Part shown: positions 7,546 through 15,522 of the stretch, one piece after another | Layout of the letters: the number at the start of each line of letters is the position of its first letter | Position numbering within the stretch: position 1 is the first letter of the stretch | DNA from: UBA1422 sp041859095 | Lineage (GTDB): Bacteria > Bacillota > Clostridia > Peptostreptococcales > Anaerovoracaceae | Length of the DNA: 52,126 nt | Direction: 5' to 3' | NCBI GenBank assembly: GCA_041859095.1 | Contig: JBHEKY010000033.1 | Location: 1 to 52,126 of the forward strand | Translations under genes and position numbers: made by a program | Notes under the pieces: model-generated | Told to the model about the DNA's origin: nothing | Databases searched by the model: none | The model's input: only the letters and a program-made list of their open reading frames with translations

Positions 7546-9075
7546 TTACCCTTCTAGCTTAGTTTTCTTGATTATCTGAATAAATTCAGCATTGTTGTTT
7601 GTGTTTGTCAAATTTTCGATGATCTTCTCGGTCGCTTCCTGGGTGTCGCCGTTTCCAAGGGCGCGGCGCATATACCAGATGGCTTCCATTTCAGCAGGCG
7701 ACATCAACAGGTCTTCTCTTCTCGTTCCGGATTTGTTCAGGTTGATGGCTGGGAAGATTCTCTTTTCAGACAGTTTTCTGTCCAGATGGAGTTCCATGTT
7801 GCCGGTGCCTTTGAATTCTTCAAAGATAACGTCGTCCATGCGGCTTCCGGTTTCAATCAGGGCAGTTGCCAAAATCGTGATGCTTCCGCCTTCTTCCATC
7901 TTCCGGGCTGCGCCGAAAAACTTTTTAGGTTTGTAAAGCGCTGCGGGATCCAACCCTCCGGAAAGGGTTTTACCGGAGGAAGGGATGACCAGGTTGTATG
8001 CACGGGCCAGCCTTGTGATGCTGTCCAGTAATATTACCACGTCTTTGCCATGTTCAACCAGTCTTTGTGCTCTGGCCAAAACCATTTCCGCCACTTTCAC
8101 ATGATGTTGAGGCTGCTCGTCAAAGGTTGAGTAGATGACTTCGCCGCCTACCAGCGATCGCTTCATATCCGTGACTTCTTCCGGTCGCTCGTCCACCAGA
8201 AGCACAATCATTTCCACTTCCGGATATTTCTTTTCGATGCTGTTGGCAATTTTCTTCAAAAGAACTGTCTTGCCCGCCTTCGGTGCGGCGACAATCAATC
8301 CCCTTTGCCCTTTGCCGATGGGAGCTACCAGGTCAATGACCCGAGTGGCCAGGTCCCGGCTTCTTCCTTCCAAGGTTAGCCGCTGGTTTGGAAAAATTGG
8401 GGTCAAGCTGTCAAAGTCGGGACGTCTTCTTGCGATCCCCGGCTCATCGCCATTGACGGTTGTCACGTAAAGCAACGCGCCGAATTTTTCCCCTGGATTT
8501 GGGAGTCTGCTAATTCCCTTGATTTTATCTCCCGTCTTCAGGTTGAATCGCCTGATTTGGGAGGGCGACACATAGATATCTTTATCGCTGGTCAGGAAGT
8601 TGTCAAAACGGAGAAAGCCGAAACCCCCTTCCGCCAGGTCCAGTATCCCTTCCACTTCCGGCCGATCTTCTTCTGGAAATTCCTTTGCATCCTGGGGTTC
8701 CAATGAATCCTTGGGTTCCTGTGTTTCCAGGGATTCCAGGGTAGGCTGAGACTCCTTAACGCCTTGGGTCGATTCTGTAAAGTCGTCCAGCTTTGAAAAA
8801 ACATCCGCTTTGTTTTCTTCTTCCAAAGCAATAAGTGTTTCGACGGAAACTTCTGTGGGATTTGTAATGCGAGATTCCCCCGACGATTTCTTGCGAATGT
8901 CCGCAGCGGCACGTCGAACTACGGTAACCGGTTCAGCTGCCTGAGTTTCTCGTAATGCCAGCAATGCATCGATGATTTCCGCCTTCTTCATTTTTTCTGA
9001 GCCGGAAATACCAAAAGCAGCCGCTACCTGTTTTAGTTCGGCGATTTTTTTAGACTTTAATACTTGCTCTTCCAT
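7546..9075 (-). CDS. rho: Transcription termination factor Rho
   Basis: 509 residues from the ATG at 9075; upstream in-frame sequence to 9237 lacks conservation and spans the promoter. Hexameric RNA helicase that ends transcripts. Domains: N-terminal SAP-like helical fold (5-42), an acidic low-complexity insert (about 65-140), the cold-shock RNA-binding domain with GFGFLR (151-156), then the RecA-like motor with Walker A APKAGKT (264-270), Walker B VVILLD (346-351) and the Q/R-loop regions. The insert makes it about 80 residues longer than the E. coli protein, as in several Clostridia. AAGAAAG is a modest ribosome site. Confidence 0.97.
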   Translation of the reverse strand: MEEQVLKSKKIAELKQVAAAFGISGSEKMKKAEIIDALLALRETQAAEPVTVVRRAAADIRKKSSGESRITNPTEVSVETLIALEEENKADVFSKLDDFTESTQGVKESQPTLESLETQEPKDSLEPQDAKEFPEEDRPEVEGILDLAEGGFGFLRFDNFLTSDKDIYVSPSQIRRFNLKTGDKIKGISRLPNPGEKFGALLYVTTVNGDEPGIARRRPDFDSLTPIFPNQRLTLEGRSRDLATRVIDLVAPIGKGQRGLIVAAPKAGKTVLLKKIANSIEKKYPEVEMIVLLVDERPEEVTDMKRSLVGGEVIYSTFDEQPQHHVKVAEMVLARAQRLVEHGKDVVILLDSITRLARAYNLVIPSSGKTLSGGLDPAALYKPKKFFGAARKMEEGGSITILATALIETGSRMDDVIFEEFKGTGNMELHLDRKLSEKRIFPAINLNKSGTRREDLLMSPAEMEAIWYMRRALGNGDTQEATEKIIENLTNTNNNAEFIQIIKKTKLEG

Positions 9076-9133
9076 AGATTTGTCTTTCTTCTTAAGAGAT
9101 ACAGTGACGATAACATAGGGGAATTGTATCAGA

Positions 9134-9149
9134 CAGGTGTAAGCACCTG
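9134..9149 (-). other. Hairpin in the rho 5' leader
   Basis: CAGGTG-CTTA-CACCTG is a perfect 6-bp stem within the roughly 110-base untranslated leader predicted from the rho promoter. Rho genes are commonly autoregulated through their leaders; whether this hairpin takes part is inference. Confidence 0.4.
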
Positions 9150-9188
9150 ATAGAGTGTGTAATAAACTGAATGATAGATAATAGATGT

Positions 9189-9217
9189 AATATAACCTTT
9201 TTCCTGGTTTTTTGCAA
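9189..9217 (-). promoter_or_regulatory. rho promoter
   Basis: TTGCAA, a 17-base spacer and TATATT on the minus strand. Predicted transcription start near 9183, giving a leader of about 110 bases before the rho ATG. Confidence 0.65.
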
Positions 9218-9230
9218 GGGGTGATTCTTC

Positions 9231-9259
9231 TTGACACAACTCCTAAGTAACTTTAAACT
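9231..9259 (+). promoter_or_regulatory. Promoter for the 82-residue membrane protein gene
   Basis: A perfect TTGACA, a 17-base spacer and TAAACT. It is back to back with the rho promoter, the two -35 boxes being 13 bases apart. Confidence 0.7.
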
Positions 9260-9313
9260 GTCCTTAGTGGAATGATCCACTGGTATTATGAATACTAATA
9301 GGAGGGCTTCATT

Positions 9314-9562
9314 ATGGATCAAAACAACGCACCTGTCGTGCGAGTCGGGGACTGGGTAATCACAATTCTTGTGCTTGCAATTCCAATCGTCAACCTGGTA
9401 ATGCTTTTTGTCTGGGGCTTCGGCGGAGGTACCAATCCTAGCAAGGCAAATTTTGCGAAAGCATCCCTGGTGTGGATGGCAATAGGAATCATTTTAACAG
9501 TAATTTTCTGGACGATATTTGGCGCAGCATTGCTAGCTGGTATGGGCAACTACACCTATTAA
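9314..9562 (+). CDS. Small two-helix membrane protein
   Basis: 82 residues behind a strong AGGAGGG site and its own promoter. Two hydrophobic segments (about 13-36 and 50-78) are separated by a short loop with GGGTNPSKANFAKAS. That loop pattern recurs in small uncharacterised membrane proteins of Clostridia; I recognise the type but know no function. It is monocistronic and divergent from rho, with a possible terminator at 9599-9641. No catalytic motif is seen. Confidence 0.75.
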   Translation: MDQNNAPVVRVGDWVITILVLAIPIVNLVMLFVWGFGGGTNPSKANFAKASLVWMAIGIILTVIFWTIFGAALLAGMGNYTY

Positions 9563-9598
9563 GCAATTTGCGAAAGCATTCCCCTACCAAAACACAAA

Positions 9599-9641
9599 AG
9601 GCTGATTCTCTTCGAAGACAAACGATTGGAATCGGCCTCTT
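9599..9641 (+). terminator. Possible terminator of the small membrane protein gene
   Basis: AGGCTGATTC pairs with GAATCGGCCT (one G-U pair) across a 20-base loop and is followed by CTCTTTG. The long loop and weak T-run make this a tentative call. The rest of 9563-9756 shows nothing I can name. Confidence 0.35.
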
Positions 9642-9756
9642 TGATTGTGGCCGCGGTGACCGTGTCGGTGTCTTAACCTAGGAATGAATAACCCTAAATA
9701 TGATTCGTATTGACAGCATTTTTACCACATCCAATGCCTGCATTGTGCAGAAATAA

Positions 9757-9791
9757 AAAAACGGCTGAATGTTTATCAATTCAGCCGTTTT
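9757..9791 (-). terminator. Intrinsic terminator after hbd
   Basis: On the minus strand AAAACGGCTGAAT pairs with ATTCAGCCGTTTT and continues into T's, six bases after the hbd stop. Confidence 0.88.
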
Positions 9792-9796
9792 GTGGG

Positions 9797-10645
9797 TTAT
9801 TTGCTGTAGTTGTAGAAACCGATGCCGGTTTTCATACCTAGCTTGTTGCCACGTACCATCTTGCGGAGCAGCGGATGTGCCCGGTACTTGGGATCGCCAA
9901 ATTCCGCATATAGGACATCCATGATCGCCAGACACACGTCCAGTCCAACCAGGTCGCCCAACGCCAAAGGTCCCATGGGATGATTTGCACCAAGCTTCAT
10001 GGCATTATCAATGCCTTCTGCATCAGCTACGCCATCAGCTAGGATGCCAATAGCTTCATTAATCATAGGAATTAGGATTCTGTTTACAACGAATCCGGGT
10101 GCTTCAGCAACTTCAACCGGTGTTTTGCCAAGAGATTCAGTCAAGGCCAGAATCGTAGATTTGGTTTCTTCGGAAGTTGCAAGTCCTTTGATAATTTCTA
10201 CCAGTTTCATTGCGGGGACCGGATTGAAGAAATGCATGCCAATAATTTTGTCTGCTCTTCCGGTTGCGGTTGCGATTTCAGTAATGGAAAGGGAAGAAGT
10301 GTTGGTTGCAATGATGGTGCCCGGTTTGCACAGTGCATCCAGTTCCGCAAATAATGCTTTCTTTGCGACCATGTCTTCGGTGGCAGCTTCGATGATCAGG
10401 TCTGCATCTGCAACGATGCTGATGTCAGTGGAACCATGAATTCTGCTGAGCACTGCTAATTTGTCGTCAGCAGTAATTTTCTCTTTTGCTACCAGCTTGT
10501 CAAGGTTCTTGGTTACGGTGGCCAGTCCTTTGTCAACAGACTCTTGTCTTCTGGCACGAAGTACAACTTCATAACCGTTTTGAGCCAGTACTTGGATGAT
10601 TCCTGCGCCCATTGTGCCGGTGCCTAATACGCCGATTTTTTTCAT
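9797..10645 (-). CDS. hbd: 3-hydroxybutyryl-CoA dehydrogenase
   Basis: 282 residues from the ATG at 10645 behind AAGGAGG. It reduces acetoacetyl-CoA to (S)-3-hydroxybutyryl-CoA in butyrate-type fermentation. Rossmann motif GTGTMG is at 8-13; the catalytic region includes NTSS (115-118) and His138 in MHFFNP; the C-terminal helical domain ends GIGFYNYSK as in the clostridial enzyme. The end of beta-strand 2 reads VVLRARR (27-33) where NAD-dependent clostridial Hbd has VVLRD, so loss of the acidic residue plus added arginines suggests NADPH use (inference). No crt, bcd or etf is adjacent. An 18-base Rex-box-like site lies upstream. Confidence 0.95.
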   Translation of the reverse strand: MKKIGVLGTGTMGAGIIQVLAQNGYEVVLRARRQESVDKGLATVTKNLDKLVAKEKITADDKLAVLSRIHGSTDISIVADADLIIEAATEDMVAKKALFAELDALCKPGTIIATNTSSLSITEIATATGRADKIIGMHFFNPVPAMKLVEIIKGLATSEETKSTILALTESLGKTPVEVAEAPGFVVNRILIPMINEAIGILADGVADAEGIDNAMKLGANHPMGPLALGDLVGLDVCLAIMDVLYAEFGDPKYRAHPLLRKMVRGNKLGMKTGIGFYNYSK

Positions 10646-10685
10646 TTGTTTTCCTCCTTGTGAAAAGAAATATATTAAATTGATA

Positions 10686-10703
10686 TTGTTAACATTTTGA
10701 TAA
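10686..10703. promoter_or_regulatory. Rex-box-like operator upstream of hbd
   Basis: TTGTTAA-CATT-TTGATAA matches the clostridial Rex consensus TTGTTAA-N4-TTAACAA in spacing and in 12 of 14 half-site bases. Rex, the NADH/NAD+ sensor, is known to repress butyrate-pathway genes including crt-hbd operons in Clostridium. It lies about 40 bases upstream of the hbd start codon. Confidence 0.5.
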
Positions 10704-10754
10704 AGATGCTCGTTTTGTAATCCATAAGCCAATGGAACCGAGACTGCTAACGGT

Positions 10755-10763
10755 ATTATATCA
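10755..10763 (-). promoter_or_regulatory. Extended -10 element for hbd
   Basis: TGA-TATAAT on the minus strand, with only a weak -35 (TTTTCA) that falls just at the pgi stop codon. Transcription from here would place the Rex-like site downstream of the start point, where a bound repressor could act as a roadblock. Confidence 0.4.
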
Positions 10764-10784
10764 GTAATCTTTGTCTTTGAAAAT

Positions 10785-12032
10785 CTATTTTCCCACTCTC
10801 AATTTTCTGATTTCTTCTATGGATTCCTGCTTGTACCGTTCCACGCCGGGTTGGTTGAAAGGATTCACACCGAACATGGTGGCGGAAACCCCGCAGGATA
10901 ACTCAAAGAAATAGAGTAGCCGTCCTAGATGGAAGGCGTCCTTTTGCGGTGCAGTTATTGTAATCATTGGGATGCCTGCCTTGGTGTGGGCGGCAATGAC
11001 ACCTTTGGTAAGACAATGATTAATCTGATGCATGGTTAGTCCGCTCAAATCAGCGTCGGCAGAATCGGGAATCAATAAATCCCTTTCAACAGTATCAAAA
11101 AGAATCATTGTCTCGAAAACGTTGGGGGTTCCTTCCTGCAGGTACTGTCCTACCGAATGGAGGTCCCGGGTAAACGACAACACGGTTGGATAAATGCCTT
11201 TCCCGTCTTTTCCTTCACTTTCCCCGAACAACTGCTTGAGCCATTGTCCAAACGTCTCCATGGTTGGGTCAAAACTCTCAAATGCCTCTATGGTCTTTCC
11301 CTCTTCATACAGACAGACTCTGGAAATGGCATAAAGGATAGCATCCCGATCCCACGCGGGATCCATGGCCATGGCTTCTGCTCCGGCCAGCAGCGCTTTG
11401 ATGTCCACCCCGGCCACGGCAAGCGGAAACAATCCAACAGGGGTTAGCACTGAGTATCTTCCCCCAATATCAGCAGGAACGGGAAATGAAACGTATCCCT
11501 TTTCATTCGCTTCTTTTCGCAGCGCTCCCTCTTTTTCGTCCGTAATGGCATAAATCCGGCTGTTTGCAGTTGGCCCATATTTTTTATGCATGACTTCTTT
11601 GAGCACGCTGAACGCAATTAAGGTTTCGACCGTAGCTCCAGATTTGGAAATGGTGCAGATACAAGTTTCCTCTTTTTGCACCTGTTCCGAAATATCCAGC
11701 AAGGATGCGGCATCTAAATTAAATCCAGCGAAGACGACTCTTGGAAACCCATGCGGCATGGGGAGGAGCGCATCCAGCACTGCTTTTGCGCCCAAAGAAG
11801 ATCCTCCAATTCCAAGAACCACAAACAGGTCACATTTGCCCCAGACCTCCGCAGCAACATTGAGCATTGTCTCGATGGTTTCCTGGTCTTGCTCCAACGG
11901 CAAACGAACCCACCCGGTATAAGATTCCTTCCCTGACCAGAGTCGATCCATAGCCTCTTCAGCCTGGTTTCTTTTTTTTCTTAGGCAATCTTCCGACAAT
12001 CCGTTTTTGGATGTGTCAATCTTTATCCCCAT
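10785..12032 (-). CDS. pgi: Glucose-6-phosphate isomerase
   Basis: 415 residues, at the short end for the compact Gram-positive form (usually about 450). It interconverts glucose 6-phosphate and fructose 6-phosphate. Sugar-phosphate-binding GIGGSSLGAKA is near 74-84 and DIGGRYSVLTPVG near 190; the C-terminal region ends in a QESIEE segment. Start supported by GAGGTG. It follows the AEC permease gene by 18 bases and is the last gene of the run starting at pgcA, so hexose-phosphate interconversion is grouped here. Confidence 0.95.
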   Translation of the reverse strand: MGIKIDTSKNGLSEDCLRKKRNQAEEAMDRLWSGKESYTGWVRLPLEQDQETIETMLNVAAEVWGKCDLFVVLGIGGSSLGAKAVLDALLPMPHGFPRVVFAGFNLDAASLLDISEQVQKEETCICTISKSGATVETLIAFSVLKEVMHKKYGPTANSRIYAITDEKEGALRKEANEKGYVSFPVPADIGGRYSVLTPVGLFPLAVAGVDIKALLAGAEAMAMDPAWDRDAILYAISRVCLYEEGKTIEAFESFDPTMETFGQWLKQLFGESEGKDGKGIYPTVLSFTRDLHSVGQYLQEGTPNVFETMILFDTVERDLLIPDSADADLSGLTMHQINHCLTKGVIAAHTKAGIPMITITAPQKDAFHLGRLLYFFELSCGVSATMFGVNPFNQPGVERYKQESIEEIRKLRVGK

Positions 12033-12050
12033 TTTTCACCTCATTACTCA

Positions 12051-13037
12051 TTAAATGGGCAGTACCCAATGCAAAATCTGCATCCAAATGGGAATCGTTC
12101 CCATGGATAGGACTGTTGTAAAAAATATGATTTTGCTGGCCATTAGTGCATCTCTGCCTTCTTGTTGAACTAACACCGAGATGACAGCCGCGGTTGGTAG
12201 AGCGCTGGCGATAACCAGAATTCCCTTCATAACCGGATCGATAGGTAGGAAAACCACCGCCAGCATGGAAATCGCCGGGATTAGAATGAGCTTGGCAATT
12301 GCCGATTCCCAGACAATTCGATTGCGAAATAGATCAAGAAAATTGGTTCCTGCCAATGTGGCACCGATAAACATCATGGCCATTGGCGTTGCGATGTTTG
12401 CCATATATTCAAGGTAGACGCCTACCGGGTTATTCAGGGAAATGTGGCTGAAGCAGATAATAAAACCCGCTATCATGGCTACTATATTTGGGTTTATCAT
12501 AAGCCGAATGGTTACCGTCCATGCTTTGATTCTCGTTTCGTGAAAACGTTCTTTTCTGCTTTTTTGTTCTCTTGGTTCGCCGGCCTTGGACGGTTTGCGA
12601 CGCAAGTTATACAGACCATAGGTAAATGCATACAGATTCAAGGCGATGTTATGCCCCATGATGAGGAAGAGTCCTTCTTGTCCGAAAAATAAAAGCGCGA
12701 TGGGAAATCCCATGAACCCATTGTTGGGGGCGGCCATGGACAATTCTGCCACGGCTGCCACCCGATCTGGGTATTTCAGGCCCTTCACAAATAGTCTTGC
12801 GCAAAGGGCATACAGTACAAAGAGCCCGCAGGACAGTAATGTAATAATGAGCAATTGGCTGGCTAGTCCTGCTGTCATATCAAGGGTGCCAATTTTGTAA
12901 ACCAAAAGACACGGAAAAGCGAAATAGGATATAAATGTATGCAATCCCTCAGCCATTCCCTGATTGATGACCTGTACCTTTCTCAGGAAATATCCCGAGA
13001 AGACCAATGCAAATAATACAAAAAACTGTCCGTACAT
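12051..13037 (-). CDS. AEC-family permease
   Basis: 328 residues from the ATG at 13037; an in-frame TTG at 13049 is the other possible start. About ten hydrophobic segments in two halves around a charged central loop (roughly 150-170) match the auxin-efflux-carrier/malate-permease family of carboxylate transporters. SMAAPNNGFMGFP (around 105) is the conserved half-helix with an asparagine pair; a second ATPMAMMFIGATLAG segment mirrors it. The substrate cannot be read from the sequence; malate or another organic acid is typical. It overlaps the DUF1846 gene end and is close to pgi. Confidence 0.85.
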   Translation of the reverse strand: MYGQFFVLFALVFSGYFLRKVQVINQGMAEGLHTFISYFAFPCLLVYKIGTLDMTAGLASQLLIITLLSCGLFVLYALCARLFVKGLKYPDRVAAVAELSMAAPNNGFMGFPIALLFFGQEGLFLIMGHNIALNLYAFTYGLYNLRRKPSKAGEPREQKSRKERFHETRIKAWTVTIRLMINPNIVAMIAGFIICFSHISLNNPVGVYLEYMANIATPMAMMFIGATLAGTNFLDLFRNRIVWESAIAKLILIPAISMLAVVFLPIDPVMKGILVIASALPTAAVISVLVQQEGRDALMASKIIFFTTVLSMGTIPIWMQILHWVLPI

Positions 13038-13041
13038 GCTG

Positions 13042-14559
13042 TTATCCAAAGTATAAATTGGTGGTAACGTATTCTGGGTCGCAGGTCACATCAATGCCCA
13101 TGGCATTCAAGATCTGCTCGTCTCTGTCGCTGAGGATTGCGGTGCAATGCGCCCGGCAACCTCGGAGCAACGGCAGTTTTTTGGCTGCCATTTCGGCGGA
13201 AGGATTATTGATTGCAGAGACAGTCAGTGCGTTAAGAATTTCTTCAGCGCTAAGGCTGAATCGTTCCTGGCACAAGACTTCTTTTTTTAGGTCCTGAATT
13301 CCCGTCAATACATGAGGCGAAATCAGATGCACTTCATCAGACATGCCCGAAAGTAGCTTGATCCCATTGAGAATTGCTGCTGCTGCAGCTACCATTCTTC
13401 TTGAGCTTCTTCCTGTGATGGTCTTTCCATCAGGAAGCTCCAGTGCCATGACCACGACGTTTTCGTACTTCGCGTCCAGGCCTCTTTTGTGGTCTGAATA
13501 ATCTCTGGCAAATGCAACCACTTTGCGGTCTTCGGTATGCAGATTCAATTCATCCATCAATAACTTTGATCGTTCCACAGACCCTTCATCAATCTTGCCT
13601 TTTTTGTAGTCACAAAGAGCAATCAGGTAACGGCGGATAATCTCCTGTTTCGCAGCTTCGCGACAGATTTCATCATCAGTGATGCTAAAGCCTGCACGGT
13701 TGACCCCCATATCTGTGGGAGACATATATTCAGATTCCTGTCCGGTGATTTTTTCGATGATACGTTTTATGACAGGAAATACTTCCAGATCCCGGTTGTA
13801 GTTAATGGCGGTTTCGCCATACGCTTCCAGGTGGAAGGAGTCGATCATGTTCACGTCCCGAAGATCTGCAGTTGCTGCCTCATAGGCTACATTGACAGGA
13901 TGCTTCAAGGGCAGATTCCATATAGGAAAGGTTTCAAATTTGGCATAGCGAATCTTGATTCCCCTTTGATTATCGTGGTAAAGCTGGGAAAGACAGGTAG
14001 CAAGCTTGCCACTGCCACCTCCTGGTCCGGTGACCACAACAAGGGGTTTGGTTACTTCGACATATGGATTTGCGCCATAGCCCTCTTCGCTGACGATGGT
14101 GTCCACATCTGTGGGATATCCTTTTGTAAAAGTATGTTTGTAGGTCTTGATTCCCCGTCGTTCCAACTTGTTGATGAACATATTCACCGACGGGACATCC
14201 TGATACCTTGTGACGACTACGCTGTTAATGGAAAGGTCATATCTTCGAAATACATCGATGAGTCGAAGCACTTCCAAATCGTAGGTAATCCCAAAGTCCT
14301 GCCGTGTTTTGCTGGTAGCAATATCGCCGGCATAAATGCAAAGGATAATTTCTGCCTGATCTCTGAGCTTTTGTAGTAGTTTGATTTTGGCGTTCTCATC
14401 AAAGCCAGGCAGGATTCTCATGGCATGTCGGTCATGGACCAGCTTGCCTCCGAATTCCAGATAAAGCCTCTCGCTGTTTCCCTGGTTGATTCTCTCGATA
14501 ATGTACCTCGACTGCTCCTCGATGTACTTGTCTGCGTCGAAGCCGATTTTTTGCTTCAT
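13042..14559 (-). CDS. DUF1846 protein
   Basis: 505 residues. The whole length matches the DUF1846 family of Gram-positive bacteria, for which structures exist but no accepted function. A glycine-rich loop VVVTGPGGGSGKLATC (175-189) resembles a phosphate-binding loop, and a second conserved segment TGRSSRRMVAAAAA follows past residue 380. No signal peptide or membrane segment, so cytoplasmic. The ATG follows GGAGGTG. The family is often found near carbohydrate genes, as here between pgcA and pgi, but I would not infer a reaction. Confidence 0.88.
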   Translation of the reverse strand: MKQKIGFDADKYIEEQSRYIIERINQGNSERLYLEFGGKLVHDRHAMRILPGFDENAKIKLLQKLRDQAEIILCIYAGDIATSKTRQDFGITYDLEVLRLIDVFRRYDLSINSVVVTRYQDVPSVNMFINKLERRGIKTYKHTFTKGYPTDVDTIVSEEGYGANPYVEVTKPLVVVTGPGGGSGKLATCLSQLYHDNQRGIKIRYAKFETFPIWNLPLKHPVNVAYEAATADLRDVNMIDSFHLEAYGETAINYNRDLEVFPVIKRIIEKITGQESEYMSPTDMGVNRAGFSITDDEICREAAKQEIIRRYLIALCDYKKGKIDEGSVERSKLLMDELNLHTEDRKVVAFARDYSDHKRGLDAKYENVVVMALELPDGKTITGRSSRRMVAAAAAILNGIKLLSGMSDEVHLISPHVLTGIQDLKKEVLCQERFSLSAEEILNALTVSAINNPSAEMAAKKLPLLRGCRAHCTAILSDRDEQILNAMGIDVTCDPEYVTTNLYFG

Positions 14560-14601
14560 TGTTCACCTCCATTTATTACAATAAAAAATAACGAATCGGT
14601 T

Positions 14602-14697
14602 TTAAAATATTCCGCCGATCATAATCAGCGACGTGACCAGCAACGCGCCGATTAGAACCAACGCCACTACTTGTACCCATTTTTGGTTGGTATGCAT
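14602..14697 (-). CDS. 31-residue single-pass microprotein
   Basis: A 32-codon frame starts with ATG nine bases or fewer after a perfect AGGAGGAG and ends in TAA. The peptide begins MHTNQKWVQ and continues with one hydrophobic helix of about 20 residues (AL..LIGALLVTSLIMIGG). It fits neatly between the DUF1934 stop (14707) and DUF1846 start. The layout (short polar N-terminus, one helix, about 30 residues) resembles the Prli42 class of stressosome-linked miniproteins in Bacillota, but similarity is only in form. Strong ribosome site and exact fit between genes are the evidence that it is translated. Confidence 0.65.
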   Translation of the reverse strand: MHTNQKWVQVVALVLIGALLVTSLIMIGGIF

Positions 14698-14706
14698 GTT
14701 CTCCTC

Positions 14707-15147
14707 CTATACAATTTCCAATTCCAGCCTGCTTCTTCCTTCACTGATGCCAGCCAGGCTAATATCATAATCAATGGCCAGATGGCCTTTTTTTTCTTTG
14801 TTGAGTTTGTTGTCGACCTGTGTCGTCAGGACTTCCATTTTGATTGGCCCATATGGTGTGTCAAACGATCCGGAATACCGCTTCCCTTTTTCAAAAAGAA
14901 TCTCCGTCCCTTCCGCAAGGCCTTCGCCTTTTCGTGTCATCCGCACCACATCTCCTGTCACAGACATCTGTGTGATGCAACCTGGCATACCGGAAAGTTC
15001 AGATTCTTCATAGGAAAGTACCAAGGTATCCCCGCGGGTATAAAGTTTGCCTTCTGTGATAAACTCCACCTGTTCCTCTTGGGATTGCTCGGCATTACCA
15101 TTGCCGTAAAGCTGTTTGCCCGTAATTTTTAGGGTGATATCTTTCAT
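14707..15147 (-). CDS. DUF1934 beta-barrel protein, YwiB type
   Basis: 146 residues, cytoplasmic, rich in beta-strand patterns. The family (DUF1934, YwiB) has a calycin-like barrel fold and no known activity. Recognisable are the QVEFITEGKLY and YGPIKMEVLT segments. The start codon overlaps the mscL stop by four bases (ATGA), so the two are translationally coupled. Confidence 0.8.
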   Translation of the reverse strand: MKDITLKITGKQLYGNGNAEQSQEEQVEFITEGKLYTRGDTLVLSYEESELSGMPGCITQMSVTGDVVRMTRKGEGLAEGTEILFEKGKRYSGSFDTPYGPIKMEVLTTQVDNKLNKEKKGHLAIDYDISLAGISEGRSRLELEIV

Positions 15148-15521
15148 TCCTTCTCCTTAAGCAAGTCTCTTATTTCTGCCAGCAATTCAATCTCGCTGGG
15201 GCCTTGCACAGCAACCGGTTCTTCTTTCTTGGCAAATAAGCCGGCTTTTGTGCCAAGCTTAATGACCATGAAAATGCAGAATGCGATGATAAAAAAGTCG
15301 ATGCAAGTCTGTAGGAAGTTTCCGTATGCAATAGGCGCATTTCCCACTACCCAAACTAGTTTCGCCAAATCGGTTCCGCCAACTAACGCGCCTACCACTG
15401 GCATGATAATATCTCCAACAAGTGATGTTACGATTTTGCCAAACGCACCACCGATGACCACGGCAATCGCCAGATCCACCAAATTTCCTTTGAACGCAAA
15501 TGCTTTAAAATCTTTCCACAT
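15144..15521 (-). CDS. mscL: Large-conductance mechanosensitive channel
   Basis: 125 residues. A homopentameric membrane channel that opens under high membrane tension to release solutes. The N-terminal amphipathic FKAFAFKGNLVDLAIAVVIG segment plus TM1, a periplasm-side-equivalent loop, TM2 (about 70-90) and the cytoplasmic C-terminal helix ending IRDLLKEKE are all present. The ribosome site AAAGGAG lies in the last codons of pgcA. Confidence 0.97.
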   Translation of the reverse strand: MWKDFKAFAFKGNLVDLAIAVVIGGAFGKIVTSLVGDIIMPVVGALVGGTDLAKLVWVVGNAPIAYGNFLQTCIDFFIIAFCIFMVIKLGTKAGLFAKKEEPVAVQGPSEIELLAEIRDLLKEKE

Positions 15522-15522
15522 G

